Assembly (NCBI RefSeq): GCF_000276665.1
Contig: NW_004955425.1
Location: 23,109,216-23,173,215, forward strand
Direction of reading: 5' to 3'
DNA length: 64,000 bases
Source of the DNA: Chinchilla lanigera
Taxonomy: Eukaryota > Chordata > Mammalia > Rodentia > Chinchillidae
Position numbers and translations under genes: made by a program. Shown here one piece after another: positions 11,331-23,117 of this stretch. Each line of letters opens with the position of its first letter. Position 1 is the first letter of the stretch. The notes under the pieces were generated by a model that saw nothing but the letters and a program-made list of their open reading frames with translations, had not been told where the DNA came from and searched no databases.

Positions 11331-11901
11331 ATACAAAACAGGCAACTAACTTGGCTAGGCAGCAGCTAAAATCTCGTTCAGCACTTTTAGATCTATGGAG
11401 GCTGTGGGGAACATTCTGCCCTATAACTAATTCAGTGGTCAGCTAGAGCTTTAGGCTGTCCAGTGTTTATATTATTGTTGCAGGAGTTGATGCATTAGGT
11501 GCTTTTCTTCCATTGTCAGAAGCTCAGGGGTCTGCTCCACTGCAAGGCATGCTAGGAAATAACCAACTGAGGCAGATCAAAAATGGCACAGATTCTTAAA
11601 AAATCCATACTGTCAAGACATGGGACCTACGGTCTTTCCTCTGGAATCTGAGCAGACTGTCCCTCAGCCAGTGGAATACAACAGAAACAGTCGTGTGTCT
11701 GTTTGCACCAACATTTTAACAGTCTTCTACCTACTTGTTTTTACTTGTAAGAATATTCTTAGTTCCATACAAAAATCCTGAGGCTTCTGGGCTATGAGCA
11801 GCCCAAACCAGCCACACAGGCAGGTGCAGTGGAGACAGACTCAGCTGAGTATCTTGAAGGATGGTAAGAAGGAGAAAGAGCCAGAGCCTCATGGGACTAA
11901 C
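11331..11901. other. Unclassified unique sequence
   Basis: No gene or repeat is recognised between the L1 remnant and the solo LTR. Confidence 0.35.
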
Positions 11902-12558
11902 TGTCGGGGACCCCTGCAGTGAGTCCCCAATTTCCTGCAAGGTGTTATGGCGCACAGCAAAAAGAAAGAGCAAGAGACAAAATGGCAATGCAACAGGGAT
12001 CTGGGAGACCAGTTGTTCATGGGGAACAAAAGGCCACAGGGGATCCCGAAACTCAGTATTTATTAATCACATTCTCATTAAGGAAATGGTGAGATGAACA
12101 GCGATGACTCAGAGAGTGACGGTGGTCTTTAACTAATGAGGATCTTATGTTGATGAGGGCGGTGGGGAGAGATGGCAGGTTAAGAAGAAGTTTGTCCTTT
12201 CCCTCAAGTGAAACCTTTTTTTATTACTACTTGGTTCTCAAGGAACCAGGATGTCTTCAGCTGATCTAGTCTTGCCCTGGAGGTCACAGAATCATGGGAC
12301 CACTGAGGCTTCAGCTGTAACCACAGGCACATGAGTTATGTTCCCACAAACCACAGCCAGCTTGCATAGCAAGATACTAGGCCTCAAACAAGCCCTAATC
12401 ACAATTTAATTACGAAATGGTTTTTCCCTGAAAATTATATAGAATGGCCCTTGACAACTACCAGCTTTCCAGCTTCCAGTCTTCTAATTCACCCCAGCTT
12501 AGGTTATAGGCATCTATCACGATGTAGAGATAAGCTAGCGTCCCTGTCCGGAGCCACA
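11902..12558 (-). mobile_element. ERV2-type solo LTR
   Basis: On the minus strand the unit begins 'tgtggctccggacaggga' and ends 'caggggtccccgaca', i.e. the TG...CA termini of a betaretrovirus-like (ERV2/ERVK) LTR. An 'aataaa' polyadenylation signal lies about 160 bp before its 3' end (near plus 12060). No gag, pol or env sequence flanks it, so the provirus was probably reduced to a solo LTR by LTR-LTR recombination. A clean 6-bp target duplication is not evident. Confidence 0.75.
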
Positions 12559-12601
12559 GAACCATGATGTGTGCAAGGCCAATAATACATCACTGTTTGG
12601 A

Positions 12602-12682
12602 AGGACCTGGGGTGTAGCTTAGGGATGGAGTGTCCACTTATCCCATGCAAGGACCTGGGTTCAATCCCCAGCACTTTCCCAC
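12602..12682 (+). repeat. Diverged ID-like SINE
   Basis: 'acctggggtgtagcttagg' is followed by 'gcaaggacctgggttcaat' and 'ccccagcac', giving ID A and B boxes in order with many substitutions. Confidence 0.8.
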
Positions 12683-12929
12683 AAAATTACTATTTTAAGT
12701 CATTAAATTTAGGAGTAGTTTTTATATAGTAACAGTTAACCAGAATGTAAGTAATTTTATATTATTCTAAATAACAAATAATCCTTTCTAATGGAAATTA
12801 CATGCCTGTATAATGCCTAGGTTACCAAGTATTTACACAGAGGTAAATTTGCATATTGTATCTATACTACATGAGTTTCACCCTTCTCACCTGCTTCTGG
12901 AATTGCAGGCAGAGTCTCAGGAGAGAATG

Positions 12930-13110
12930 ACTGGGCATTAGGGGGCACACTTTGTAAATCAACTGAATCTGCAATGGCAGAATCAGTAGTGCCATTATTG
13001 ACAGATGAAGAAACAGACACAGTTTAACTAAGGATAAGTGGCTGGAGTGGTCACCATGGTGGTGTTAGGATTTGAATTGAGTGTTCCCAAATTCATTGTT
13101 TAGTTCAGAG
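12930..13110 (-). repeat. MIR SINE fragment
   Basis: 'ttgacagatgaagaaacaga' and 'gttaggatttgaattgagtg' are the antisense MIR landmarks in the right order and spacing. Confidence 0.75.
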
Positions 13111-13818
13111 AACATATTGATTGTTTATTGATTGATTTTGGACAAGTTAGATCAATGGGCATAGATGAGTTCAAAAATAGCTACTATTCACCAATTGCAA
13201 GTCTTAAAAGGAAAATCAAGTGGAAGACTTTGGGTCTCCTTTTCTGCACTGACCCCTGTTAACATCAATTAGACTGTGCCCTGCTATGATATTCTAATTT
13301 TTAGCACAAAGAGAAAACTGAATTGATTTCAGGGTTGATGTCTCTTAACATTTAAAAGGAAATAGTTCCACTGAAAATATGGGCACTTTAGCAATAGAAT
13401 AAATGGCTTGACATTTGTGAGGGCAAAATAGTCAATATAAAGAGAATTTTAGTATTGAAAAATAAATCATTAACATGGCCATTTCTAAGTTCGATTTGAA
13501 AAGCTTGAGCATATCATTAATATATTTTCCTTCTACTTTCTCTTGATTAAGGCAGCCTCTGTCACAAAGAAGGAGCTGGCTTGCCTGCTACCCCTGACAC
13601 TTGGCTGTTCCAGTAGTCTCAATTCTTTCCTCCTTCCTCACTGTTTTAGCACAAAAGTAGGAACCATTACATGCTGAACAGATTTAGAGATGGAGTTTCA
13701 GTATGTTGATACAGTGCTGTAAACATCAGACGGTCACAGAAGCATTCTGTGAAAATTTATGTTCTCTCTTTTCAGTGTTATGACAATAGATAGATAATAG
13801 ATTTAATTGCATCCCTTT
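13111..13818. other. Unclassified AT-rich sequence
   Basis: No gene or repeat is recognised with confidence. Confidence 0.35.
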
Positions 13819-14177
13819 GTTATGGTTTAGTTTTAAAGTGACCCCCAAAATTCTCATCTGCCCACAGGCAGGAATTTTGGAAGATGAGTGGATCATGGGG
13901 GCACTATAGCTGACTTGCTGTTAGGAGGTGGGTCTGTTCAGAAGGAGTGGTCACTGTGGGTGTGGCCTGAAAGGGTGCGTCTCTCCCCCAGCTCCTCTGT
14001 TCACTCTGCTTCCCAGTTGCCATGATGTACACAGCTTTTCCTCTGCCATGCCCCTCAGCCATCTATTTCTGCCTTGGAGTCAGCCTACCACGGACGGGAA
14101 CCATGAGCCAAAATAAACCTCTCCTACACTGTGGGTGTTGGGTATTTTGTTCCAGTGACGTGAAAGTGACCAAGACA
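13819..14177 (+). mobile_element. MaLR-like solo LTR
   Basis: The LTR starts 'tgttatggtttagttttaaa', contains 'gtggatcatgggggcac' and 'catgagccaaaataaacc' (polyadenylation signal), and ends near 'gaccaagaca'. Related copies occur at 25.9, 31.0 and 48.4 kb. It lies directly before an MLT1-like LTR in the same orientation. Confidence 0.8.
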
Positions 14178-14184
14178 CCTCTCT

Positions 14185-14640
14185 TCTTAAATATGAACTG
14201 GCCTCAGTGACTTATTTTGAATGAACAGAATGTAACAGAAAGATGCTGTGTGACTTCTGGAACTTGTCTGGAAAAGACAGCACAATTTCCTCCTGGTGTC
14301 CTCTCAGGATGCTTGCTCTAGGAACACAGGCACCATGTTGTGAGGAAGACCAGGACACATGGAGAGGCCATGTCTACATATTTCAGCCAACAGCACCCAC
14401 TGAGGTCTCAACGAACAGCCACCATTCGTACCAGGTAGATGAGTTGGGAAGACCTGGACGTGCTTCGTCCTTGGCTGCTCTTGGCAGCTGGGTGAGAGAT
14501 CCCGAGTGAGAACTGCCTTGCTGAGCCTAGTCAACCACTGGAACTGTGAGAGGAAATAATAACAAAACAGTTGTAGTTGTTGTAAGCCACTATGCTTTGG
14601 GGGATTTGTTACACAGCAGCAGATTCCTGGAACACCACGA
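14185..14640 (+). mobile_element. MLT1-like solo LTR
   Basis: MLT1 landmarks appear in order: 'gctgtgtgacttctgg', 'caccatgttgtgaggaag', 'acacatggagaggccatgt', 'gcagctgggtgagagat' and an end 'atttgttacacagcagcaga'. No internal coding sequence is attached. Confidence 0.85.
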
Positions 14641-15165
14641 AAGCCATGTGGATTTTGTTTGGCTCCTCTTGGTATCAGTGTGTTCACAGTTAGCTTTTCA
14701 AAGCTTCAGTTCTCCCAAACTGCTTTCCCTGTCTCTGTTCGGATATCTCCCCCAAACATACCTATAACAAGGACCTGGCTGCAGATTATTGATTTGGGAG
14801 GTGATCACAGGAAGGAGAAGTAGAATAGAAGAAAAAGTAAGGTAGTGAAGGTAAAAACCCAATAGATGTTTCCAAGTAAGTTGACTACAATTGTGGCCGC
14901 TGGGACTCCGTTCCAGTAGGGGTCCTCACTAGAATATAAGGTGGATGGGGAAATTATCACTCCCATCCCTCAATGATTGGGCTGCCTGCAGGGGTATTCA
15001 CTCGTCTGTATGTCTGGGCTGTGCTTGCCTATAGAAGGTTATCCTGTAGCTCCAGAGTAAGCTGACTGAGGGGACCTTGCTGAGCCTGCTCCATGTGGAA
15101 CCCCAGAGGCTGCGCGTGGAACTGTCCATCCTATCGGTGCTGAAACTGGATGGGTCAAAATGTGT
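14641..15165. other. Unclassified sequence
   Basis: No gene or repeat is recognised. Confidence 0.35.
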
Positions 15166-15169
15166 AGCA

Positions 15170-15720
15170 TTACGTCACAGATATCTGCCACATCTGATCA
15201 ATTTCCCACATGCCACCCAGGAGAACTTTTCAAAACCCAAATCTGCTTTTACTATACTCCCCTAATTCAAGTCCTTCAGTGGGTCGCTATTGCTCATAGG
15301 AACACAATGAAAATCCCTACTGAGGTGGTACTGGGGCCCTGTCTCCAGCTATTCTCATGCCAATCTCCTTCACTCTGTAGCTCAGCTGGCATGGATTCAT
15401 TCCCCCTCCCCCATGGAGACAGGAACTTTTGCACATGTGGTTAACTCTGCCTGGAATGCTTAGCTCACCTTCACCTCCAAGCCAATTGGGTAACTCTTGC
15501 TCATCCCTCCCATTTCAGTTCAAACATTTTTTCCTCAGGGAGGGCTTTCCTGGGCCCCCTCACTCCCAGCCTGGATCAAATTCCTTTAAAAACTAGCTTC
15601 AATTGGGATTATATTCCCCCTTAGGTCTTCACTCCACTGATGTCTATCTCTCATAGCAGACTCAAACCACCAAGACAGGATTCATGTTGCAAATCAATAG
15701 CTGGAACATAGAAGATGAAT
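15170..15720 (+). repeat. LINE-2 3' end fragment
   Basis: The L2 landmarks run in order: 'aattcaagtccttcagtggg', 'aacttttgcacatgtgg', 'tctgcctggaatgcttagct', 'cagttcaaacattttttcctc' and 'gggagggctttcctgg'. It ends close to a short (GT)n at about 15725. Confidence 0.85.
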
Positions 15721-17344
15721 GAATGTGTGTGTGTGTGTGCAGATGAAGTACCAAATTACTTAAAATGTATAGATTCCTTTGGTCTTAAAGATCTTTTTAA
15801 AGACCTAAATTCACAAAATTTTCTTCTCCAGAGTGTCCATCTTTGAATTTCCTCTGCATATCTCCTTCTGTCCAGCCTCCTCTTCAGCTGTGACAACATT
15901 CCCACTGAAAGAGATGTGCCAGAGGAGTGAATGGGGTGGGGTGCAGGTAAAGCAAATCCACTGTTAATCTTCTGAAGGACAGGCATACTTTTAGCTACTG
16001 GTATCCTAAAGAAATAACCAGAATTGCTAGCTCCTGCTCTCACAAATAAACCTGACCAAAAAACATATGGACATCCTTTATACCCCAGAAGCCTTCACTA
16101 AGATGCCAGGATGCTCCAGAATTCTCCAGCATGTTTGGAAACTGGGAATTTGAATGGGTAGGGGGAGGAGAAGGAAACTCAACTCAAAATTTCAGAGTTC
16201 AGTGGCAATAAAGACAGTAAAAGTGTTCCCATTTAGGCATGCATGAGAAAAGGGATTGGATATAAATCCAAGAGTGATCCCAACTATTTGTAAGGAAAGG
16301 CAAGGCCACATTTGGAAGAATATACAGAATTCCAGTCACCTTGTTATGAAAGGATGTTACAGAAACAGAGGTGGTATGACAGAGGGCACAGAGAGCCACA
16401 CAGGGATTTAAGGGGTCTTAGTTATTCAGAGTGGTATTCTTTGGCAAAGAAGAGATTACGTGGGAACTCATTACAGAATAGACAAGTCTAAAGGGAATAG
16501 ACAGGATAATTGTTTCAAGGCTATTTGAGTTAATGTCAAATACGAGAACAAAGGGTTAGTAACAGGCTAAGAAAGAGAATTTAGACAGGCATTTTCTGAA
16601 TCAAGAGTAAATGATACAAAAAACAAAGACCTGAAGATGATAAAAAAAAAAAAAAAAGGGACATAGATTTTACTGAGAAGAAAACACATAATTTTCCCAG
16701 TTTGATCCATTTGTATCAAATAATGAAGAATGATTATTTCTTTTCCACTTTGAACAATTGTTTCTTATCAGCAGTGTTAAAGTTAAAACAGCAGTTAGAG
16801 TAATTTTAGAAAATCTAAAGCAGATGTTGCTAAATTGAAAGAAAGAACACATGGTTAAGAAGTCGTCTTTTTTTGTCCTAAAATGTTACAGATTTCTGAG
16901 CTGAGTCTACAGAAATACATTACCATTCACAGATTTGCACCAATGGTCAATCCTAACGAAATTCCTCTTTTCCTCATGTGACTGACATGTCCAGATGATG
17001 ATTTCTAAAGTGCTACATGCGATTTTACATGGTAAAAATTGGGGAGGGGAACAATAATATCACACATTAAAATACTGACCACTAGCAGTAGTTTGTTTCA
17101 ACTCCATCTCAATAAATGCCATCATTTAGGAAGCAGCACCAGCTACATGCTAGGCACTGCGGAAAATCCATTGCCAGGAAATAAGACACCTGAGTGACAC
17201 CAGGCATCCTGCTGCTCAGACACCATCTCAGTTCTCAATGAGCTTCAATGACACAATGTCACAAAATGAAGGAACAACAGGATTGGACAGAGGAGGCCCA
17301 TGGAGGGATAATTTGGCTCACAGATAGTGAGTAGTGCTTAGAGG
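15721..17344. other. Unclassified sequence with an A16 tract
   Basis: No family is recognised over about 1.6 kb. An uninterrupted A tract near 16641-16656 could be the tail of an unrecognised retroposed sequence, but nothing upstream resembles a known transcript. Confidence 0.35.
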
Positions 17345-17560
17345 CTGCTAGGTTAGTTTAAAGCCGTCTTCCACCACTGGCTGAACCATCTTGGGCAAGT
17401 CTCTTCTCTGAGCCACGTTTTCTTTATCTGTAAATGAGGGTGATAATCACACTCCCAGAATGTGAGTCAAGAGAAAGGAAAAGGATGCATGTGCCCCACA
17501 CATTGTGGGTGCACAGCGGGCACCCCCAAATGGCAGCTACAACTTGAGCTGAAGGTGCAG
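17345..17560 (+). repeat. MIR SINE
   Basis: 'ccatcttgggcaagtctctt' and 'ctttatctgtaaatgagggt' are the sense MIR core, followed by a decayed 3' part. Confidence 0.8.
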
Positions 17561-17637
17561 AAATGATAAAGGTCACCAAGGCAGGAATTAGATCTATCTG
17601 ATGTGCTTAGTGGTTGTTATTATTGTTGTTGTCATTG

Positions 17638-17815
17638 TTGCAGTATTGGGGATTGAACCCAGAGCCTTCCCACTGAGCTATGTGCCCAGTTCTTTTTACA
17701 GTTTTTAAATTTTGAGACAGAATCTGCCTGGTCACTAAGCCCAGTCTGGGCTTGAACATGTGCTTCTCCAGCCATGGCTGCCCAGATGTTGGGATTATAG
17801 ATGTGTGCCACTTTG
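17638..17815 (-). repeat. B1-ID dimeric SINE
   Basis: Read on the minus strand, a diverged B1 (17815 down to about 17693; its 5' end reads 'gggcaaagtggcacacatct') leads directly into an ID monomer (17692 to 17638, with 'gggattgaacccagagcctt' on the plus strand). A (CAACAAT)-type tail follows. This is the same B1-then-ID order as the dimer at 1434, and it lies between two MIR pieces. Confidence 0.8.
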
Positions 17816-17839
17816 CCCAGATGAGGCCTATTACTTTAA

Positions 17840-17965
17840 TTCTTTGAGCTTGTGTAAAATGGGAATAACAATAGTACCTTCGCATAGTGCTGTGTACAGT
17901 GACAAGCGCTCACCACAGTGACTAGCATTCGGTAAGTGCTCAGTGAGGGTTAACTGTTATTGTTG
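17840..17965 (+). repeat. MIR SINE 3' part
   Basis: 'tgtaaaatgggaataacaat' through 'gactagcattcggtaagtg' and 'gctcagtgagggtta' matches the 3' half of MIR. The B1-ID dimer sits just upstream and may have broken the element. Confidence 0.8.
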
Positions 17966-18009
17966 CTATTCCAGCCTGCATTACTAGGAAACATCAAACT
18001 TATATTAAT

Positions 18010-19480
18010 AGCTTAGTTATTTTTCTTTATTTTTATTATAATTGGAACATAAACTAGCCTTTTGTCCCCCTTGCATTGAAATGAAGTCACCATATGCTGA
18101 GGTTCAGTAATAACTCATGGTGAACAAGTTGTATGTTTTACTTGTTTTATTCCTACAGATGGTATTCTTAGTATGGATATTATGGAAAGAAAACTTAATA
18201 GTGAAAATATTTGGGAAGCTAGGTTTTTTAATTATGGAAAATTCTAAACATAGGCCAACAGTAGAGACATTAGTATAATAAATCTCCATGTACTCATTTC
18301 CCAGCTTAAAGAGTTATTGGCACCCAACCAGTCTGCCTACCCAGGCTCCTCTCCACATCGCTTCCTTGTGTTTAACTATATCATGGACATAAAACATTTT
18401 TGGCAGTACTTCACTACATACCCCTGGAAGAGAAAGACTTTCTTTTTCAAGCTGATTGCAATACTATCATCATACCTCCAAAATTAATAATAATTCCTCT
18501 GTACCATCAGATAATCCAATCAGTGTTCAGTGTTTTCTAACTGTGTCCTAACTTCTTTTACAATTGATTTTTTTAATTCAGAATCCAAGCAAGGTAAATC
18601 TTTGCATCTTGTTGATTTGTTTCTAAAGCATTTTTAAACCTCGAGATCCTCTTTTATCTTCTTGCTACTCATTCATGAAAGAAAGTGGATAATTTTTCCT
18701 GTAGAACTCCCTGTAGAACACTCTGGTTCTGCTGAATGCACTCTCAGAGTTTAAACATTCTTCTGCCTCCCGTATGCCTGTGGTAGCATCTAAGCCTTAA
18801 TTGTGATGTTTATCCATCATGTTACATCAGGAGGTACATGGCTTTGGTTGCTGGTTTTTTTCCCACAATTAATAAGTAGGTTCCAGCGTTGCTGACCTGA
18901 CCCATCATATAAAGTTTACTACTGGGCTTCCTCCTAATAGTTTTAGCTGCTAGCTGAATCTAAAGATGGCTGTAAACATCTGGGGAGATCCAATATTTCA
19001 TTAAGAGATTGCAAAATATTGTTACAATTTTATCTTTTTCTATTCTGGATTTGTTAACTACAGTTCTTCTGTGGAAAACATTACTAACAGCTATTTGGTT
19101 ATCTTGAAGTATTATTAGGAAAGAAAAGATAAGATAAATATTTGATTCTTTTTATTTGCCAATTTCCATACTAAGACTTTCTCCCAAGCATCCTGCAAAA
19201 TTATCGGTTACTTCTTTATCTTTATGCACTTAGGTATTTTAATACATTTGATGTATTGTGATACATGAGACTTGTTTTCATGGTGAGACTCTTCCATTTG
19301 GGGGCAGGGGCAGTCCTTTCAAGTTGACTCTTGTATTCACTGATAGGATTCTGGTTGTCTTTGATACATTTCGTGCTTCCTGGTATAACAAGATAGTCCA
19401 GGCTCATCTTACACAACCAGGGTCAACCACTTCTGTAAGAAGTACTAATTCCTGTTAGTAAGAAATTACATTTGAGACCA
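18010..19480 (-). repeat. Old LINE-1 3' region, antisense
   Basis: A long diverged match runs to the complement of an L1ME-type 3' untranslated region: 'tcagaatccaagcaaggtaa', 'ccctgtagaacactctggtt', 'catcaggaggtacatgg' and 'attaagagattgcaaaatat' in the expected order. No open reading frame survives. Confidence 0.75.
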
Positions 19481-20029
19481 CAATCTGGGAACTAGTTTGC
19501 ACATTACTCCTGGCCTGGTCATTATTTCTGGAAGACTAGATTTCAAATACTTAGCTGCAAAAGCAAAGGCCAAGAACCAGAAGACTGCAGGGACATGTTA
19601 CCCTAGTAACTAATTTGATTTGCTATTCCAGTAAAAAGAGTTTTTAAATATTGTCAGAAAATCTGAAGATTGATTCCCCTAAAATGACAGCATGATAATA
19701 AAATGCTGTGAGAAATTAGAAGTTACCTAACAGAAGTGAAGACACATTAGATTGGGAGGCATAGGGTCACAGATGAGCCGGGAACAGGTGTCTGAAGTAG
19801 AGGCAGGAAAGAAGAGGACAGTACTCCTGCCGTGGGTACTGCTAACTGCAGTGAGCCCTGCGTGTGCACAGATTATGGTGGCAGACATCTACATGCGGTC
19901 CAGTGTGACCCTGACATATCTCCTTTTCAACTATGACTTCTGGACCCCAAGTTTTACTCTTAGTCACATAGACCGGTGGTTCTTAACATTGATCTTTGAC
20001 AAAATTTTTACCAGTCAGCAGTACTGTGG
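19481..20029. other. Unclassified sequence
   Basis: No gene or repeat is recognised. A 212-residue frame starting at 19752 is open mainly because it runs into the purine block that follows. Confidence 0.4.
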
Positions 20030-20046
20030 TAAAATTAAAGAAGAAG

Positions 20047-20077
<31 letters not shown>

Positions 20078-20225
20078 AAGGAACAAGAGAAGAAAAAGAA
20101 GAAGGAGGAGGAGGAGGAGAAGCAGAAGAAGAGGAAGAAGAATGGGAAGGGGAAGCGGGAGAAGGGAAAGGGGAAGATGGAGAAGAAGAAGAGGAACAAG
20201 AGAAAGAAGAGGAAGGGGAGAGGTT
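20030..20225. repeat. Imperfect (GGA/GAA)n polypurine block
   Basis: About 195 bp of nearly pure purine on the plus strand mixes gga, gaa and ggga units with very few pyrimidine interruptions. It is less regular than the tract at 8.7 kb, implying an older, decayed expansion. All frames over it are open and give artificial Arg/Glu/Gly-rich peptides. Confidence 0.95.
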
Positions 20226-20390
20226 ATGTATTCACCATCCATTCTGATTTGGAAAGTAGCCTTCAAATATCATTCTGGAGGTATGTGCTTGTTACTTTGG
20301 GGGTGGTTTTGTTGTTGTAAAATGTCTTTCTCGTACAAAATTGTGATGATAGACGACAGTTTTGATGTTGTTATTAAGTTGGCAAATTAG

Positions 20391-20413
20391 TTTCACAAGT
20401 TTGTCTTGTGAAA
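20391..20413. other. Short perfect inverted repeat
   Basis: tttcacaag (20391-20399) and cttgtgaaa (20405-20413) are exact reverse complements around a 5-base loop. No terminator context applies in a mammalian genome. Confidence 0.9.
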
Positions 20414-22094
20414 TATGAGCAGTTTGTGAAATCCAACATCGTGGAGCCTATTGGGGCCACACCCAAAGAGCTCCCGCTGCTGGGAAAGGAAGATCGAGGT
20501 GAGTCTGTTTTCAGTTGGAGAGAACAAAGCCCAGGTCTGTGTGGAGGTGAGGGTGAGGAGAACCCTGGATGTTTAGGGAAGGGCTTAATCTCCGTGGCTG
20601 AACTGGGGCTGGAAAGAGCCATAAATCGATAAGCAGGCCCAGGAGGAGCCTGGAAGGAGGCTGGCAGGGGAGGGAAGCTCAGTTTGACCACTCCAGCTGC
20701 TCCCATCAGTTTAATTTGGCTGAAAAGCATTTACTGGAGACCTAAGAGGTGGGGAGCCCTGAGTACTGGAGGTTCCTGACCCTGAATATGACCCTGTTCC
20801 ATCCTGTGGAGATCACCGAGGGCTGCTCTGAGTCTGTGACCGGAGCACAGTGGTCCTCAGCATGAGACAGGCCTCCCATTTCAGGGGTCCATTTTCCGTT
20901 CTCCTCCCTCTCTGCCCTTCTTTGGCCCCACTCTGGAGAAAACAGGACAGCAGCAATTTAAGTATAAAGTAGGCAAAAAATAGAGAATAGAAGGTTTAAA
21001 AGAGTTTTGCTGGCTTCCATCTTGTTTTAGAAGCTACACTGTTAGGTAGGGGTGCTCACTGCAAGGCAGGCAGGCCTGGGGTGGCACAGTGTGACCTGTA
21101 CCCTCCTGGGGCTCACAGAGCTGGAGGAGTGGACATGGGAAAGGTGCACACAAGGGCTCAGGCCGAGCTGGGCAGGGATGTAATGGGATCATGCCAGGCC
21201 GCAGCAGGTGGGGAATGTGTGCTATCAGCTGGGAACATGGAGACTTGTCCCTAAGCAGGCCAAGCTCCAGTGGGTATAGGCCCTCTTTACCCTCATCAGA
21301 CTCTGACTGTGCCCCCTCTCCACTCATAGCAGAAGACACCCAGCTTCACAGCAAAGGTCTCTTCCCAAACCCACTTTCTCTCATACCCTCCCAACTTCTG
21401 GCCTCACCTCCCCAGATGAGTCTCCTAGGCCCATTCCCATGCCTGGCATCATTTAGTGCCACTTTCCACAGCCTTGACCAAAGTCCAGTCTTCCTTCCTA
21501 AAGAGGAGGCCCGCCCTCTGGAGTGTTCACATCAGTGCCTCTCCTCAGGCCTCAGACGCTCGGTGAGTTCCAGGAACTTTCAGTAACAGTTCCTGCCCAC
21601 CCCCTTCACCGCAGAAGACTACTGGACCCCAGCTCTGGGGCTGTTGGAAAGTCCACAACATGCGACCAGGCCTCCGCCAGAGACTGGAGTTGGTGTGTCA
21701 GCGTCCCAGCTCGCAGGCCAGGAAGGCACATTAGGGGGGACCTCTCAGAGCCCCTTGAGGGATCCAGCTCTGGTTGATAGCTAGCTTAATGACATGCCCT
21801 TCGTGGGATGCCTTCCCTTTTTCTGTATCCCATCCTATTCCCCTACCAGGGGGTACTTTTTATCTCATGTCTGTCTCTGAGAAAACTAAGATGGCTCCTA
21901 GAACCTGTGCTAACCTGTACTCAAAGCCACTGAGTACCTCCTTGCTTACAGCGCCAGTGGGAACTTCCCAGGCCTTGTCTCACCGAATCTCTGGCCCCAT
22001 GGACCTTTGGTGAACATTTTCTCTTTCATGAAATATTCTGTGCTACCCAATGTGCCTGATTTTCTTTATGTCTCCACCATTCCTTTCCAATCAC
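20414..22094. other. Unclassified GC-moderate sequence
   Basis: No repeat is recognised. Frames of about 84-131 residues occur on both strands but have no conserved domain and no clear pairs of splice sites. Confidence 0.4.
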
Positions 22095-22850
22095 TTTTGT
22101 GAAGATTTTTAGATCGGTCTTATTATCATTCACATACCGTACAATTCATCCCTTTAAAGCAAACTCTATGGTTTTAAATCCAGTGGTATATTGGTTCATG
22201 AACTTAATTTGTTCCACAGTTGTGGGGAAGATGGCTGTGGTCAAGTTTGTTACCCGATGTGGAGTCCATGAATGGAAGCAAGATTATGCTGAACACTTCT
22301 GTTCGTGAACCAAACTGTTCTCAAACAGAAGTGTTTGTGAACCGAGATATTACTTATAGAATTGATCAGTCATCACCAAAACCAATTTTATCACATTCTC
22401 ATCATCCCAAACAGAGACCTGATCCTCATCAACAACTGCTCCTTATTTCCCTAGGAACATTCATGTACAACTTTCTACGTGGGCATATGTTTTCATTTAT
22501 CTCTGAGTGGGATTGTTGTGTTGTATGTTTAACATTTTGAGGACCTACCAGACTACTTCTTTATGGGGCGACACCACTTTACATTTCTTACCAGCCCTAG
22601 CCACGTGTGAGTGCTCCAGCTTCTTTACATGTTCAGTCATACTGGTTACTGTCTTCTGATTCTGGCCATTCTGGTAGGTGTGAGGTGGGTTCTTCTTGTG
22701 TTTTGTCTTGCGCTTCCCTGCTGGCTGTTGATCTGCATCTTTTCATGTATGTACTTACTGGTCACATGTATGTCTGCTTTAGAGAAGGGTCTGTTCAAAT
22801 CCTTCATCCATGGGCTGGCTTTGTGAATGTGGGCATTACTCTGTGCTCAG
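22095..22850 (-). repeat. LINE-1 3' region, antisense
   Basis: The complement of an L1 3' end: 'ttattatcattcacataccg', 'caaaaccaattttatcacat', 'aacattcatgtacaactttc', 'ggccattctggtaggtgtga' and 'gagaagggtctgttcaaatc'. A 12-bp perfect inverted repeat (22292-22303 and 22324-22335, aacacttctgtt) sits inside it. Short frames here are shadows. Confidence 0.8.
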
Positions 22851-23033
22851 TCATGGCACCCTTTTCCTTGTCGTTGCACACATACACACTAATGCCTGCT
22901 CCCTACCCACTCCCTATTCATTTATTCAATCATGCTTTCGATCAACAAACATTACTTAAGCTCCTAAAATGTAATGGGTTCAGTAACAATGATGAAGTCA
23001 TTGCTATAGGGAAGCTTGGAAGCTTGCATTTGG

Positions 23034-23117
23034 AGAAGGGGTTCAGGGATCAAATCCAGGGCCTTGCATGTGTGAGACAAGGATTCTACAACTGAGTGAC
23101 ACCCTTCCCCAGGCTGA
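23034..23117 (-). repeat. Diverged ID-like SINE
   Basis: The antisense ID pattern is 'gggatcaaatccagggcctt' (B box) and 'caactgagtgacaccc' (A box). It is older than the ID copies at 183, 48.5 and 55.8 kb. Confidence 0.75.

Noticed and set aside
16641..16656. A16 tract as the tail of a processed pseudogene
   Set aside because: The upstream sequence matches no transcript I recognise and no target-site duplication is apparent.
19752..20390. 212-codon plus-strand frame with an Arg/Lys-rich middle
   Set aside because: The middle is the translation of the GGA/GAA polypurine block; all frames there are open. No conserved domain flanks it.
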